Below are positions 31,689-41,649 of a DNA stretch of 64,000 bases, piece after piece. Every line of letters begins with the position of its first letter. The stretch's first letter is position 1. Below the pieces are notes generated by a model. The model saw nothing but the letters and a program-made list of their open reading frames with translations, was not told the DNA's origin and did no database searches. This DNA comes from DASWZN01 sp963841635. Its GTDB lineage: Bacteria > Acidobacteriota > Terriglobia > Bryobacterales > Bryobacteraceae. The DNA lies in assembly GCA_963841635.1 (NCBI GenBank), contig CAWJDO010000002.1, positions 3,968,001 to 4,032,000 on the forward strand, in the 5' to 3' direction. A program made the translations under genes and the position numbers.

Positions 31689-31978
31689 TAGGCCGGTTTC
31701 GCCGACTTCTCCGTCGCCGCCTTGGCCGAGTGTCCCTTGAAGGTCCGCGTCGGGGAGAACTCACCCAACTTGTGACCAACCATGTTCTCGGTCACGTATA
31801 CCGGAATGAACTTCTTCCCGTTGTGGACGGCCAGCGTGTGCCCCACGAACTCCGGCAGCACCGTCGAGCGCCGCGACCAGGTCTTAATCACCCGCCTCTC
31901 GTTGCGCTCGTTCATCCCCTGCACCTTCACCACCAGGTGCCCGTCCGTGAATGGTCCTTTGTGTACGCTGCGACCCAT
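31688..31978 (-). CDS. rpsS: 30S ribosomal protein S19
   Basis: 96 residues, MGRSVHKGPFTDGHLVVKVQ at the start and FVPVYVTENMVGHKLGEFSP-type core (here KFIPVYVTENMVGHKLGEF). S19 binds the 16S head with S13. The C-terminus KAATEKSAKPA is a short variable tail ending in the repeat block. Confidence 0.98.
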   Translation of the reverse strand: MGRSVHKGPFTDGHLVVKVQGMNERNERRVIKTWSRRSTVLPEFVGHTLAVHNGKKFIPVYVTENMVGHKLGEFSPTRTFKGHSAKAATEKSAKPA

Positions 31979-31982
31979 ATGG

Positions 31983-32810
<828 letters not shown>

Positions 32811-32811
32811 C

Positions 32812-33099
32812 TTAAATCTCCGTGTATTCCGGAACCTTCTGGCCCTTCCGGAGCTTCACGTAAGCTTTCTTCCAATCCGAGCGATAGCCGGAGAAGCGCC
32901 CGCGGCGGCGGATCTTGCCCACGCCGTTCACGGTCCGCACTTCCTCCACCTTCACTTTGAAGAGGCGCTCCACTGCAGCGCGAATCTGCACTTTGTTCGC
33001 GTCCGGAGCAACCTCGAAGCACATCGTGCGCGCGGCCTCTTTCATCTCGACACCTTTTTCGGTGACGAGCGGGCGCCGGATCACTTCCTGGATCGTCAT
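32812..33099 (-). CDS. rplW: 50S ribosomal protein L23
   Basis: 95 residues, TIQEVIRRPLVTEKGVEMKE at the start. L23 borders the exit tunnel and binds trigger factor and SRP; the surface loop following VRTVNGVGKIRRRGRFSG is conserved. The start overlaps the rplD stop by four bases. Confidence 0.97.
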   Translation of the reverse strand: MTIQEVIRRPLVTEKGVEMKEAARTMCFEVAPDANKVQIRAAVERLFKVKVEEVRTVNGVGKIRRRGRFSGYRSDWKKAYVKLRKGQKVPEYTEI

Positions 33100-33725
33100 A
33101 GGGCGAGTGCCTCCGAGAGTTTCTTGGCCGCCGCCTCGGAGACGAGCACGTTCTTGTGTCGCAGCAGCTCGTAAACCGAGATGTCGCGGCTCAGAACCAC
33201 CATCACGCCCTCGATGTTGCGAGCGCCGAGCTGCAGATTCTTGTTCTCCGCGTCGTTATCGACCAGCAGCACGGTCTTCTTGGCTTCGAGCTTGGTGAGC
33301 GCGGCTTTCACGGCCTTGCTCTTGTGGTCGCCGAAAGAGAACGCCTGCACGATCTTGAGCTCGCCGTCCCTCAGCTTGGCCGAAAGGGCCGAGCGCAGCG
33401 CGCCCAGCTGCATCTTCCGCGGCAGCTTGTAGCTGTAATCGCGAGGCTGCGGCCCGTGCGAGGTGCCGCCATGACGCCAGATAGGGGAACGGACCGAGCC
33501 CGAGCGCGCCCGCCCGGTGCCCTTCTGCCGCCACAACTTCTTGCCCGATCCGGCGACTTCATGCCGCGTCTTGGTCTTGACGGTCCCCCGCCGCACCCCG
33601 GCCCGGAAATGACGCACCGCTTCGTAAATCAGCGCGTCATTGACCTCGGCGCCGAACACCTGGTCGGCCAGTTCCACCTCGCCGACCTTCTCGTTATTCA
33701 AATCGACAACGTCCACTGTTGGCAT
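33096..33725 (-). CDS. rplD: 50S ribosomal protein L4
   Basis: 209 residues. The tunnel-lining loop is GSGKKLWRQKGTGRARSG followed by SPIWRHGG, matching the position of macrolide-resistance changes in other bacteria. In E. coli L4 represses the S10 operon; whether that holds in this merged operon is unknown. Confidence 0.98.
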   Translation of the reverse strand: MPTVDVVDLNNEKVGEVELADQVFGAEVNDALIYEAVRHFRAGVRRGTVKTKTRHEVAGSGKKLWRQKGTGRARSGSVRSPIWRHGGTSHGPQPRDYSYKLPRKMQLGALRSALSAKLRDGELKIVQAFSFGDHKSKAVKAALTKLEAKKTVLLVDNDAENKNLQLGARNIEGVMVVLSRDISVYELLRHKNVLVSEAAAKKLSEALAL

Positions 33726-33728
33726 GGT

Positions 33729-34361
33729 CTACCTCTTTGCCCGCCGTACCACGACATAGCCGCCGTTGGGTCCGGGCACCGCGCCCTTCACGATCAGCAC
33801 GTTGTCTTCGGCATTCACGTCGATGACCTCGAGGTTGCGCACGGTCACCCGCTGCGTCCCCATGTGGCCGGCCATCCGCGTGCCCGGAAAGACACGCGAC
33901 GGAAAGCTCGAAGCGCCGATCGAACCCGGAGCGCGATGGAACATGGAACCGTGCGAGCCGTCGCCGCCGCGGAAGTGATGCCGCTTGACGTTCCCCGCAA
34001 ACCCGCGGCCCTTGCTGATGCCAATGACGTCCAGCTTCTCGCCTGGCTTGAACTGGCCCACCAGCACCTGGTCGCCAGGCTTGAAGTCGTCGTCGCCGGC
34101 CGTCAGGCGCATCTCGCGCATGAACTTCACGCCGTCGACGCCGGCTTTCTTCAGGTGTCCCGTCGCGGGCTTGTTGATGCGCTGCGGCTTGACGAACTCC
34201 ATCAGGCCGAGCTGCACCGCGTCGTAGCCGTCCGCAAGCGGCGTCTTCCTCTGCACCACGACGCAGGGCCCTGCCTTAAGCAGCGTGACGGGAACCACCT
34301 CGCCATCGGGCCGGAAGACTTGCGTCATACCGATTTTTCTGCCAAGAATCCCTGGGGTCAT
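33729..34361 (-). CDS. rplC: 50S ribosomal protein L3
   Basis: 210 residues, MTPGILGRKIGMTQVF at the start and the central loop GRGFAGNVKRHHFRGGDGSH that reaches toward the peptidyl transferase centre, with MAGHMGTQRVTVRNLEVI near the end. It follows rpsJ after a 76-bp gap with no visible structure except CTCCTGT repeats. Confidence 0.98.
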   Translation of the reverse strand: MTPGILGRKIGMTQVFRPDGEVVPVTLLKAGPCVVVQRKTPLADGYDAVQLGLMEFVKPQRINKPATGHLKKAGVDGVKFMREMRLTAGDDDFKPGDQVLVGQFKPGEKLDVIGISKGRGFAGNVKRHHFRGGDGSHGSMFHRAPGSIGASSFPSRVFPGTRMAGHMGTQRVTVRNLEVIDVNAEDNVLIVKGAVPGPNGGYVVVRRAKR

Positions 34362-34437
34362 ACTTTTCTCGGAGTGAGCGACCGGATGTCAGAGACCTTA
34401 CTTCTGTCTCCTGTCTCCTGTCTCCTGGCTCCTCCTC

Positions 34438-34767
34438 CTACCTTTTGTCTTTCCCGAATGCTTTGATCTCGACGTCCACGCCCGCCGGCAAATCCAGCTT
34501 CATGAGCGCATCGACGGTGTCCTGGGTCGGCTCCAGAATGTCCAGCAGCCGTTTATGGGTCCGGATTTCGAACTGCTCCCGCGACTTTTTATCGACGTGC
34601 GGCGAGCGGTTCACGCAGTACTTGTTCTTGATGGTCGGCAGCGGGATGGGGCCTGCCACCGTAGCTCCGGTCCTTTTGGCCGTCTCGACGATTTCAGTCG
34701 TCGATTGGTCCAGAACCCGATGATCGTACGCCTTCAAACGAATCCGAATGCGCTCTCGTAATGACAT
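34438..34767 (-). CDS. rpsJ: 30S ribosomal protein S10
   Basis: Start at ATG 34767 (MSLRERIRIRLKAYDHRVLD), 109 residues. The conserved loop GPIPLPTIKNKYCVNRSPHV and THKRLLDI are intact. S10 (NusE) also acts in transcription antitermination with NusB. In this genome it follows tuf directly, as in merged str-S10 operons, but a palindrome of the second family fills the gap. Confidence 0.98.
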   Translation of the reverse strand: MSLRERIRIRLKAYDHRVLDQSTTEIVETAKRTGATVAGPIPLPTIKNKYCVNRSPHVDKKSREQFEIRTHKRLLDILEPTQDTVDALMKLDLPAGVDVEIKAFGKDKR

Positions 34768-34786
34768 TTTCTCTTCTCTGCTCGCT

Positions 34787-34862
34787 GCTCGTCGCTCATC
34801 GCCCACTCATCGCCCGTCGCTCGTCGATCCCGTCCGACGGGCGACGAGCGACAGGCGACGGG
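34787..34862. repeat. Palindrome of the second family between tuf and rpsJ
   Basis: GCTCGTCGCTCATCGCCC-type left arm and GACGGGCGACGAGCGACAGG right arm pair imperfectly around CCCGTCC. It is related to 20945-21012. Confidence 0.85.
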
Positions 34863-34863
34863 C

Positions 34864-36051
<1,188 letters not shown>

Positions 36052-36077
36052 GGTCCTGGAATCTCCTGATGAGTTCT

Positions 36078-38171
36078 TTACCTTGAAACCTTGCCCTGAA
36101 CCCGGGTGATAATCTCCTCGGCTATCGAAGCGGGAACTTCCTCGTACCGCCCGAAGTGCATCGTGAAGCTGCCGCGTCCCTGGGTGCGCGACCGCAACTC
36201 GGTGGCATAGCCGAACATTTCCGAAAGCGGCACCATCGACTTGATGATCTGCGACGTGCCGCGCAATTCCATTCCCTCGATGCGCCCGCGACGCGAGTTG
36301 AGATCGCCAATCACGTCGCCCATGTACTCTTCCGGAACCACGACCTCGACGCTCATGATGGGCTCGAGCAGCACCGGCTTGGCCTTCTCCGCCGCCGCCT
36401 TCACGCCCATCGAAGCCGCGATCTTGAACGCCAGCTCCGAAGAATCCACGTCGTGGTAGGAGCCGTCGATCGCCACCACGCGCACGTCCGCCATCGGGTA
36501 CCCGGCCACGATGCCGCCCTCGAGGGCCTCCATCGCGCCGCGCTCGATCGCGCCCATGAACTCCTTGGGCACCCGGCCTTGCTTAATGTCGTTGACGAAC
36601 TCGAACCCGCTGCCCGGCGGCATCGGTTCCAGGCGCAGCTTCACGTCTCCGTACTGGCCGTGGCCGCCGGTCTGGCGTATGAAGCGGCCCTGGGCCTCGG
36701 AGGCCTTCCGGATCGTCTCGCGATAGGCCACCTGCGGCTTGCCCACGTTGGCGCCCACCCCGAACTCGCGCTGCATGCGGTCCACGATGATCTCGAGATG
36801 CAGTTCGCCCATGCCCGACAGAATCGTCTGCCCCGTATCCGGATCGGTCGCCACCCGCAGCGTGGGGTCTTCCTGCACCAGCTTCCCGATCGCGACCCCG
36901 AGCTTTTCCTGATCGGCCTTGGTCTTGGGCTCGATGGCGAGCTGGATGACCGGCATCGGGAACACGATCGATTCCAGAATGACCGGCGCGTCCTCGTCGC
37001 AGATGGTGTCGCCCGTCGAGACCGTCCGCAAACCTACCGCCGCGCAAATGTCGCCCGCGAAGATTTCCTGTATGTCCTCGCGCTTGTCGGCGTGCATCTT
37101 CACCAGGCGTCCGATGCGCTCCGTGCGACCCTTGGCCACGTTGTAGACGGTATCGCCGCTGTTCAGGTGTCCCGAATACACCCGCAAAAACGCGAGCTGC
37201 CCGACGTATGAGTCGGTCATGATCTTGAACACCAGCGACGAGAACGGCTCGCTGTCGTCGGCCTTACGCACGATCGTCTTGGCAGGATCGTCCACCGCGA
37301 TGCCTTCAACCGGAGGAATCTCGACCGGAGACGGAAGGTAATCGACCACCGCGTCCAGCAGGTTCTGCACGCCCTTGTTCTTGAAGGCCGATCCGCACAC
37401 CACCGGGAAGATCGCCTGCAGGATGGTGGCGCGCCGCAACCCCTGCTTCAGCTCTTCCTCGCTGATCTCCTGGCCGTGAACGTACTTCTCGAACAGCGAC
37501 TCATCGGCCTCGGAGACCGCCTCGATCATATGGTCGCGGTACTGCTTGGCCTGCTCCAGCATGTCCTCGGGAATCTCGATCTCGTCGAACTGCGCACCGA
37601 GCGTCTCATCGCGCCATACCCGGGCCTTCATCGTGACCAGGTCGATGATCCCCTTGAACTGGTCCTCCGCGCCCACCGGAAGCTGAATGGGCACCGGCCG
37701 GCACTTCAGCCGCTTGACGATGGTTTCGACCGAGTTCAGGAAGTCCGCCCCCACCCGATCCATTTTGTTGATGAAGCAAATCCGGGGAACGCGGTACTTG
37801 TCCGCCTGCCGCCAAACCGTCTCCGACTGCGGCTGCACACCGGCGACTGCATCGAACACCGCCACCGCCCCATCGAGCACGCGCAGGCTGCGCTCCACCT
37901 CGGCCGTGAAATCCACGTGCCCCGGCGTATCGATGATGTTGACTTCGCAATCCCGCCATTCACAGGATGTGGCCGCCGACGTGATGGTGATGCCGCGCTC
38001 CTGCTCCTGCTCCATGTAGTCCATAACGGCGGTGCCTTCATGGACTTCACCAATCTTGTACGTACGCCCCGTGTAATAGAGGATGCGTTCAGTCGTAGTG
38101 GTCTTACCGGCATCGATGTGGGCCATGATCCCGATATTCCGCATTCGCTCTATTGGTACGGTACGAGGCAT
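36078..38171 (-). CDS. fusA: Elongation factor G
   Basis: 697 residues with the GTPase motifs AHIDAGKTT, DTPGHVDF and NKMD, the switch region EQERGITITSAATSCEW, and domain IV (HGQYGDVKLRLEP with the tip at GYPMADVRV). EF-G drives translocation. It lies between rpsG and tuf as in the classical str operon. Confidence 0.99.
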   Translation of the reverse strand: MPRTVPIERMRNIGIMAHIDAGKTTTTERILYYTGRTYKIGEVHEGTAVMDYMEQEQERGITITSAATSCEWRDCEVNIIDTPGHVDFTAEVERSLRVLDGAVAVFDAVAGVQPQSETVWRQADKYRVPRICFINKMDRVGADFLNSVETIVKRLKCRPVPIQLPVGAEDQFKGIIDLVTMKARVWRDETLGAQFDEIEIPEDMLEQAKQYRDHMIEAVSEADESLFEKYVHGQEISEEELKQGLRRATILQAIFPVVCGSAFKNKGVQNLLDAVVDYLPSPVEIPPVEGIAVDDPAKTIVRKADDSEPFSSLVFKIMTDSYVGQLAFLRVYSGHLNSGDTVYNVAKGRTERIGRLVKMHADKREDIQEIFAGDICAAVGLRTVSTGDTICDEDAPVILESIVFPMPVIQLAIEPKTKADQEKLGVAIGKLVQEDPTLRVATDPDTGQTILSGMGELHLEIIVDRMQREFGVGANVGKPQVAYRETIRKASEAQGRFIRQTGGHGQYGDVKLRLEPMPPGSGFEFVNDIKQGRVPKEFMGAIERGAMEALEGGIVAGYPMADVRVVAIDGSYHDVDSSELAFKIAASMGVKAAAEKAKPVLLEPIMSVEVVVPEEYMGDVIGDLNSRRGRIEGMELRGTSQIIKSMVPLSEMFGYATELRSRTQGRGSFTMHFGRYEEVPASIAEEIITRVQGKVSR

Positions 38172-38192
38172 AACTTTGTTAAGCGGTCTCGC

Positions 38193-38663
38193 CTACCACC
38201 GGTAATGCGCGAACGCCTTGTTCGCTTCCGCCATCCGGTGCACATCGTCCTTCTTCTTAATCGCTCCGCCGCGCTGATTGGCGGCGTCGTTCAATTCGTT
38301 CGCCAGTTTGTCCGCCATGCCCTTTTCGGGGCGCGTCCGCGCGTTCAGAATCAGCCAGCGGATCGCCAGGCTGGTGCGCCGGTTCTGCGGCACCTCGATC
38401 GGCACCTGGTAGTTGGCGCCGCCCACGCGCCGGGTTTTCACCTCGAGCAGCGGCTTGGCGTTTTCTACGGCTTTCTTGAACAGCTTGAGGGGTTCGTCGC
38501 CGGTCCGCTCGCGGATCGTGTCCATGGCCTCGTAGAAGATGCCCTGGGAGGTCGCCTTCTTGCCGTCCCACATCATGCAGTTCACAAACCGCTCGACCAG
38601 CGTCGAGTTGTAAACCGGATCCGGCGCTACATCGCGTAGTTCAGCTTTTCGTCGTCGTGACAT
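38193..38663 (-). CDS. rpsG: 30S ribosomal protein S7
   Basis: ATG 38663 gives MSRRRKAELRDVAPDPVYNS and 156 residues, the standard length; the upstream open frame overlaps rpsL and is not used. The conserved VKTRRVGGANYQVPIEV and the C-terminal KKKDDVHRMAEANKAFAHYRW-type end are present. S7 nucleates the 16S head and is the autoregulator of str operons in E. coli. Confidence 0.98.
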   Translation of the reverse strand: MSRRRKAELRDVAPDPVYNSTLVERFVNCMMWDGKKATSQGIFYEAMDTIRERTGDEPLKLFKKAVENAKPLLEVKTRRVGGANYQVPIEVPQNRRTSLAIRWLILNARTRPEKGMADKLANELNDAANQRGGAIKKKDDVHRMAEANKAFAHYRW

Positions 38664-38667
38664 GCTT

Positions 38668-39042
38668 TTATGCCTTGGGCCGTTTCGCCCCGTACTTCGA
38701 TCTGCCTTGCTTGCGGTTAGCCACGCCCGCGGCGTCCAGCGTTCCACGGATGATGTGGTAGCGCACGCCCGGGAGGTCCTTCACGCGCCCGCCGCGGATC
38801 AGCACGATCGAGTGTTCCTGGAGGTTGTGTCCCACGCCGGGAATGTACGTGGTCACTTCGATTCCGTTCGTGAGCCGTACGCGCGCCACTTTCCGCAAAG
38901 CCGAATTCGGCTTCTTGGGGGTCGTGGTATAGACGCGCGTGCAGACTCCCCGCTTCTGCGGACACGCCTGCAATGCCGGGCTGGCCGTCTTGTACCGCGG
39001 GGCCACCCGCCCTTTCCGCACGAGTTGACTAAAAGTCGGCAC
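38668..39042 (-). CDS. rpsL: 30S ribosomal protein S12
   Basis: 124 residues from a GTG start with GAGAGGAAG upstream; first gene of the supercluster. The decoding-site loops TTPKKPNSALRKVARV and VKDLPGVRYHIIRG keep the lysines (KKPNS) and the Lys-Asp pair of streptomycin-sensitive proteins. The Asp in KDLPG is the residue methylthiolated by RimO in E. coli. Confidence 0.98.
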   Translation of the reverse strand: MPTFSQLVRKGRVAPRYKTASPALQACPQKRGVCTRVYTTTPKKPNSALRKVARVRLTNGIEVTTYIPGVGHNLQEHSIVLIRGGRVKDLPGVRYHIIRGTLDAAGVANRKQGRSKYGAKRPKA

Positions 39043-39292
39043 GAATCTTCCTCTCTAAAACTGGCGATGAGTTCGGGTGACCCTGCGACCGGTGGTGCTG
39101 CCTGTTCCGCGCTACTCCGCTTCGAGGCGCATACTGCCCATCACATGAAATTGCCGGTTCACCTGCGTGGTTGCTTATCGGACAAGCCCATGCTCCCGTC
39201 GGCGCAATACCGGAGGAACCTCGGGGCCGGCCCCTGCTTCGAACTCACAACATCGTCGCAGGAGCAGATCAGCTGTTCGCCAAACTCTTTAA
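39043..39292 (-). other. 250-base leader of the ribosomal supercluster
   Basis: Untranslated stretch between promoter and rpsL. No open frame of note is seen. Its length would allow an autoregulatory structure, but I could not recognise a specific S7 or S12 binding site. Confidence 0.5.
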
Positions 39293-39321
39293 AGAATACA
39301 AAACTATAGAACGGGTGTCAA
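39293..39321 (-). promoter_or_regulatory. Consensus promoter of the ribosomal supercluster
   Basis: On the minus strand TTGACA (39321-39316), a 17-base spacer and TATTCT (39298-39293). It is AT-rich compared with its surroundings and is the only strong promoter I see for the 35-gene run. Confidence 0.8.
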
Positions 39322-39602
39322 CTTGGGGGTCTGGAGTGGCGCAGGCGGTTCCGCCTGCGGCCGCCTCAATCCGCCGCCAGGAGCGATGTCCCCTAGACAA
39401 TGCCGCGGCCGTCGGTGCCCACGTTCACCGGTCCTTAGATCCCTGGGTCGCCCGTGAGGCTGCGAGGCCCAGCACCGAACCGCGAGCGTCGGCAAGCGGA
39501 CCACCCCGAGGGCACCGCCAAACGCGTCATAAGAGCACAGAGAGCCATCGCACACTGAAGGTTTCAATCCTACGGCCGATATGAGGATGTCAGGACTATT
39601 GA
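39322..39602. other. Intergenic region with a half palindrome
   Basis: No gene is supported here. Positions 39471-39502 (AGCACCGAACCGCGAGCGTC and following) match one arm of the first palindrome family, with the degenerate GCAAGCGG ending also seen at 25620. Confidence 0.7.
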
Positions 39603-40737
39603 ATGAGAAACTTCGTCGCCGCAATTCTGGCCCCAACCACCGCGCTGCTCGCTCTCCTGGTCTTCCCGGGGGGCCATTGGCTGGCCGGCATCGGCGTGCT
39701 CGCAACGTTGGCGGCCGGCTGGCTCCTGCTCAATCACATACGCGGTCTCGACCGGCGAGTCGCCTTCCTCGAAGGAACTCTCGACGCCGTGCCGCAGCCG
39801 CTCACCGTGACGGACATGAACATGCATTGGGTCTTCGTGAACAAGACCACCGAGACGCTGCTGCGCAAGACGCGGCAACAAATCATGGGCCGGCACTGTT
39901 CCGAGTGGCAGGCGCATATCTGCAACACCGACAAATGCGGCATCGACAGCCTCCGCCGCGGCTGCCCCCGAACCTGGTACCAGCAGGACATGGGAGACGG
40001 CACCCATCACGCTATGCAGGTGGACACCTCGTATATCACGGATCGCGCGGGTGCGCGCATCGGCCATGTGGAGATCGTGACCGACGTCGAGACGCAGTCC
40101 CAGCTTGGCGACCTGCACTCCCGCCTGGCCGCTTCGCTCGAAGAGATGACCGGCACTACCTCTGCCATCGACTCTCAGACGCGCACCACCGCAGCCAGCG
40201 CCCAGGAGCGCGGCGGCTGGCGGGCCAGAGCCGCGATCGCATTCGCAGCGGCGTCGAGGAGATCGGTCGTCTGGCAGAGGCCATGAGCGCCATCACCCAG
40301 ACCAGCCGGGAGATCACCAAGATCAATCGCGCCATCGACGAAATTGCGTTTCAGACCAACATCCTGGCCCTGAACGCGGCGGTTGAAGCGGCGCGGGCCG
40401 GACAAGCCGGCACCGGCTTCGCCGTCGTGGCCGACGAAGTCCGCAACCTCGCCGCGCGCTCGGCCGACGCCGCCAAGCGCGCCTCCGAGCTGATCGAGCG
40501 GTCGCACGAAGCGGTGTCGCGTGGAGGCTCACTGGCCGAGCATGTCACCGCCACCCTTTCGACAATGGACCTGGAGTCCCGGCAGGTGACCGAGGTAATC
40601 GAGCAGATCGCGCTTGCCTCATCCGAACAGGCTCAAGGCATTTCCTCAGTGGCCGCTGCATCACGGACCTGGGAAGAATCGCCTCTCAGTCGGCTCAGCA
40701 CAACCCGGCCCAGGAACTGGTCAAAATTCGCGCCTGA
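39603..40737 (+). pseudogene. Methyl-accepting chemotaxis protein with two frameshifts
   Basis: The first frame (ATG 39603) encodes two membrane helices, a PAS-like sensor (LDAVPQPLTVTDMNMHWVFV) and the start of the signalling domain. The sequence then shifts near 40210-40220 into a second frame with the receptor hairpin tip (IDEIAFQTNILALNAAVEAA, GFAVVADEVRNLAARSADAA). It shifts again near 40657 into a third frame ending AQELVKIRA and a stop at 40735-40737. Each junction is repaired by adding one base. Intact it would be about 378 residues and soluble-tipped like other chemoreceptors. Two independent one-base losses suggest decay; sequencing error is possible. Confidence 0.82.
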
Positions 40738-40772
40738 ACGTCTGCCGTTGTGGGGCGGCTCTCCAGAGCTGC

Positions 40773-40792
40773 GCCGGACGTCCACGTCCGGC
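40773..40792. terminator. Hairpin between the chemoreceptor and the SDR gene
   Basis: Perfect 9-bp stem GCCGGACGT / ACGTCCGGC with a CC loop, between convergent genes. No U-run. Confidence 0.45.
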
Positions 40793-40875
40793 CTCCTTCG
40801 TGTCACGCATCCGCACAGAGGCCGGCGTGGACGCAGGCACTCCTGCCATTCGTGTCGAGGCGCTCTCTTGCTTCC

Positions 40876-41640
40876 CTAGTGCAGCCCATCCCCCATCGAC
40901 TCGTTCAGCCGCTGGAAGATGACATCGTAGCGGCCGCTCTCGGCGGCCGATCGCAACGGCTTCACGCTCTCTACCGCAATCTCGGTCGCCGCGGGCTGTG
41001 CCTTCAGGATCTCCATCACCTCGGCAATGAACCTGTCCAGCGGCATCGCGCGCGGGTCGGAGGCGCCGTTCATCAGGTCCGTGGCGACATACGGAGGAAT
41101 GAGCTCCAGAACCTGGGTTGTCGACCCCCGCAGTTGCCAGCGTAGCGACTGCGTGTAGGAGTGCACGCCCGCCTTGGTGGCGCAATAGGTGGGTGTCGAA
41201 GCCCACGGAACGAATGCCAGCCCGGAGGAGACGTTCATGATCGCGGAGTGCGGCTGCTTCCGCAGGAGAGGCAGAAGCGCCGCCGTCAGACGGATGGGCC
41301 CCAGCAGATTGGTGGCGATCGTCGCCTCCGCCGTGGCGACGTCCACTTCCTCGGCCTTGACCTGCTCCACCCGCATGATGCCGGCATTATTGATGAGGAC
41401 GTTGAGCCCCGGGTACCCCGCCGCCACCTCCGCCGCGAACGCGCGAATCTTCGCCGGGTCCTCGATGTCGAGCGTAAGGGCCGCCATGCCCGGGTTCGCA
41501 GCCGTGGTCGCCTCGAGCGCCTGCTGCCGCCGCCCGGCGATGATGACCTGGTTTCCCAGCGCGTGGAAGGCTTCCGCAAGGCCACGGCCAATGCCCGAAC
41601 CGCCGCCTGTGATCAGAATTGTGTTCCCGATAGTCTGCAT
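40876..41640 (-). CDS. SDR-family oxidoreductase
   Basis: 254 residues of a classical short-chain dehydrogenase. Cofactor motif TGGGSGIG (11-18), NNAG (84-87), catalytic Ser in NVSSG (137-140) and Y152-x3-K156 in TYCATK. The layout resembles the DltE-like group, whose substrates are largely unknown. It follows the carbamoyltransferase after nine bases on the same strand, so the two may be co-transcribed; this does not define the substrate. Confidence 0.9.
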   Translation of the reverse strand: MQTIGNTILITGGGSGIGRGLAEAFHALGNQVIIAGRRQQALEATTAANPGMAALTLDIEDPAKIRAFAAEVAAGYPGLNVLINNAGIMRVEQVKAEEVDVATAEATIATNLLGPIRLTAALLPLLRKQPHSAIMNVSSGLAFVPWASTPTYCATKAGVHSYTQSLRWQLRGSTTQVLELIPPYVATDLMNGASDPRAMPLDRFIAEVMEILKAQPAATEIAVESVKPLRSAAESGRYDVIFQRLNESMGDGLH

Positions 41641-41649
41641 GTACGCCCC

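Noticed and set aside
39043..39292. Known ribosomal autoregulatory or riboswitch structure in the rpsL leader
   Set aside because: The length would permit it, but I could not identify any recognised motif by eye.
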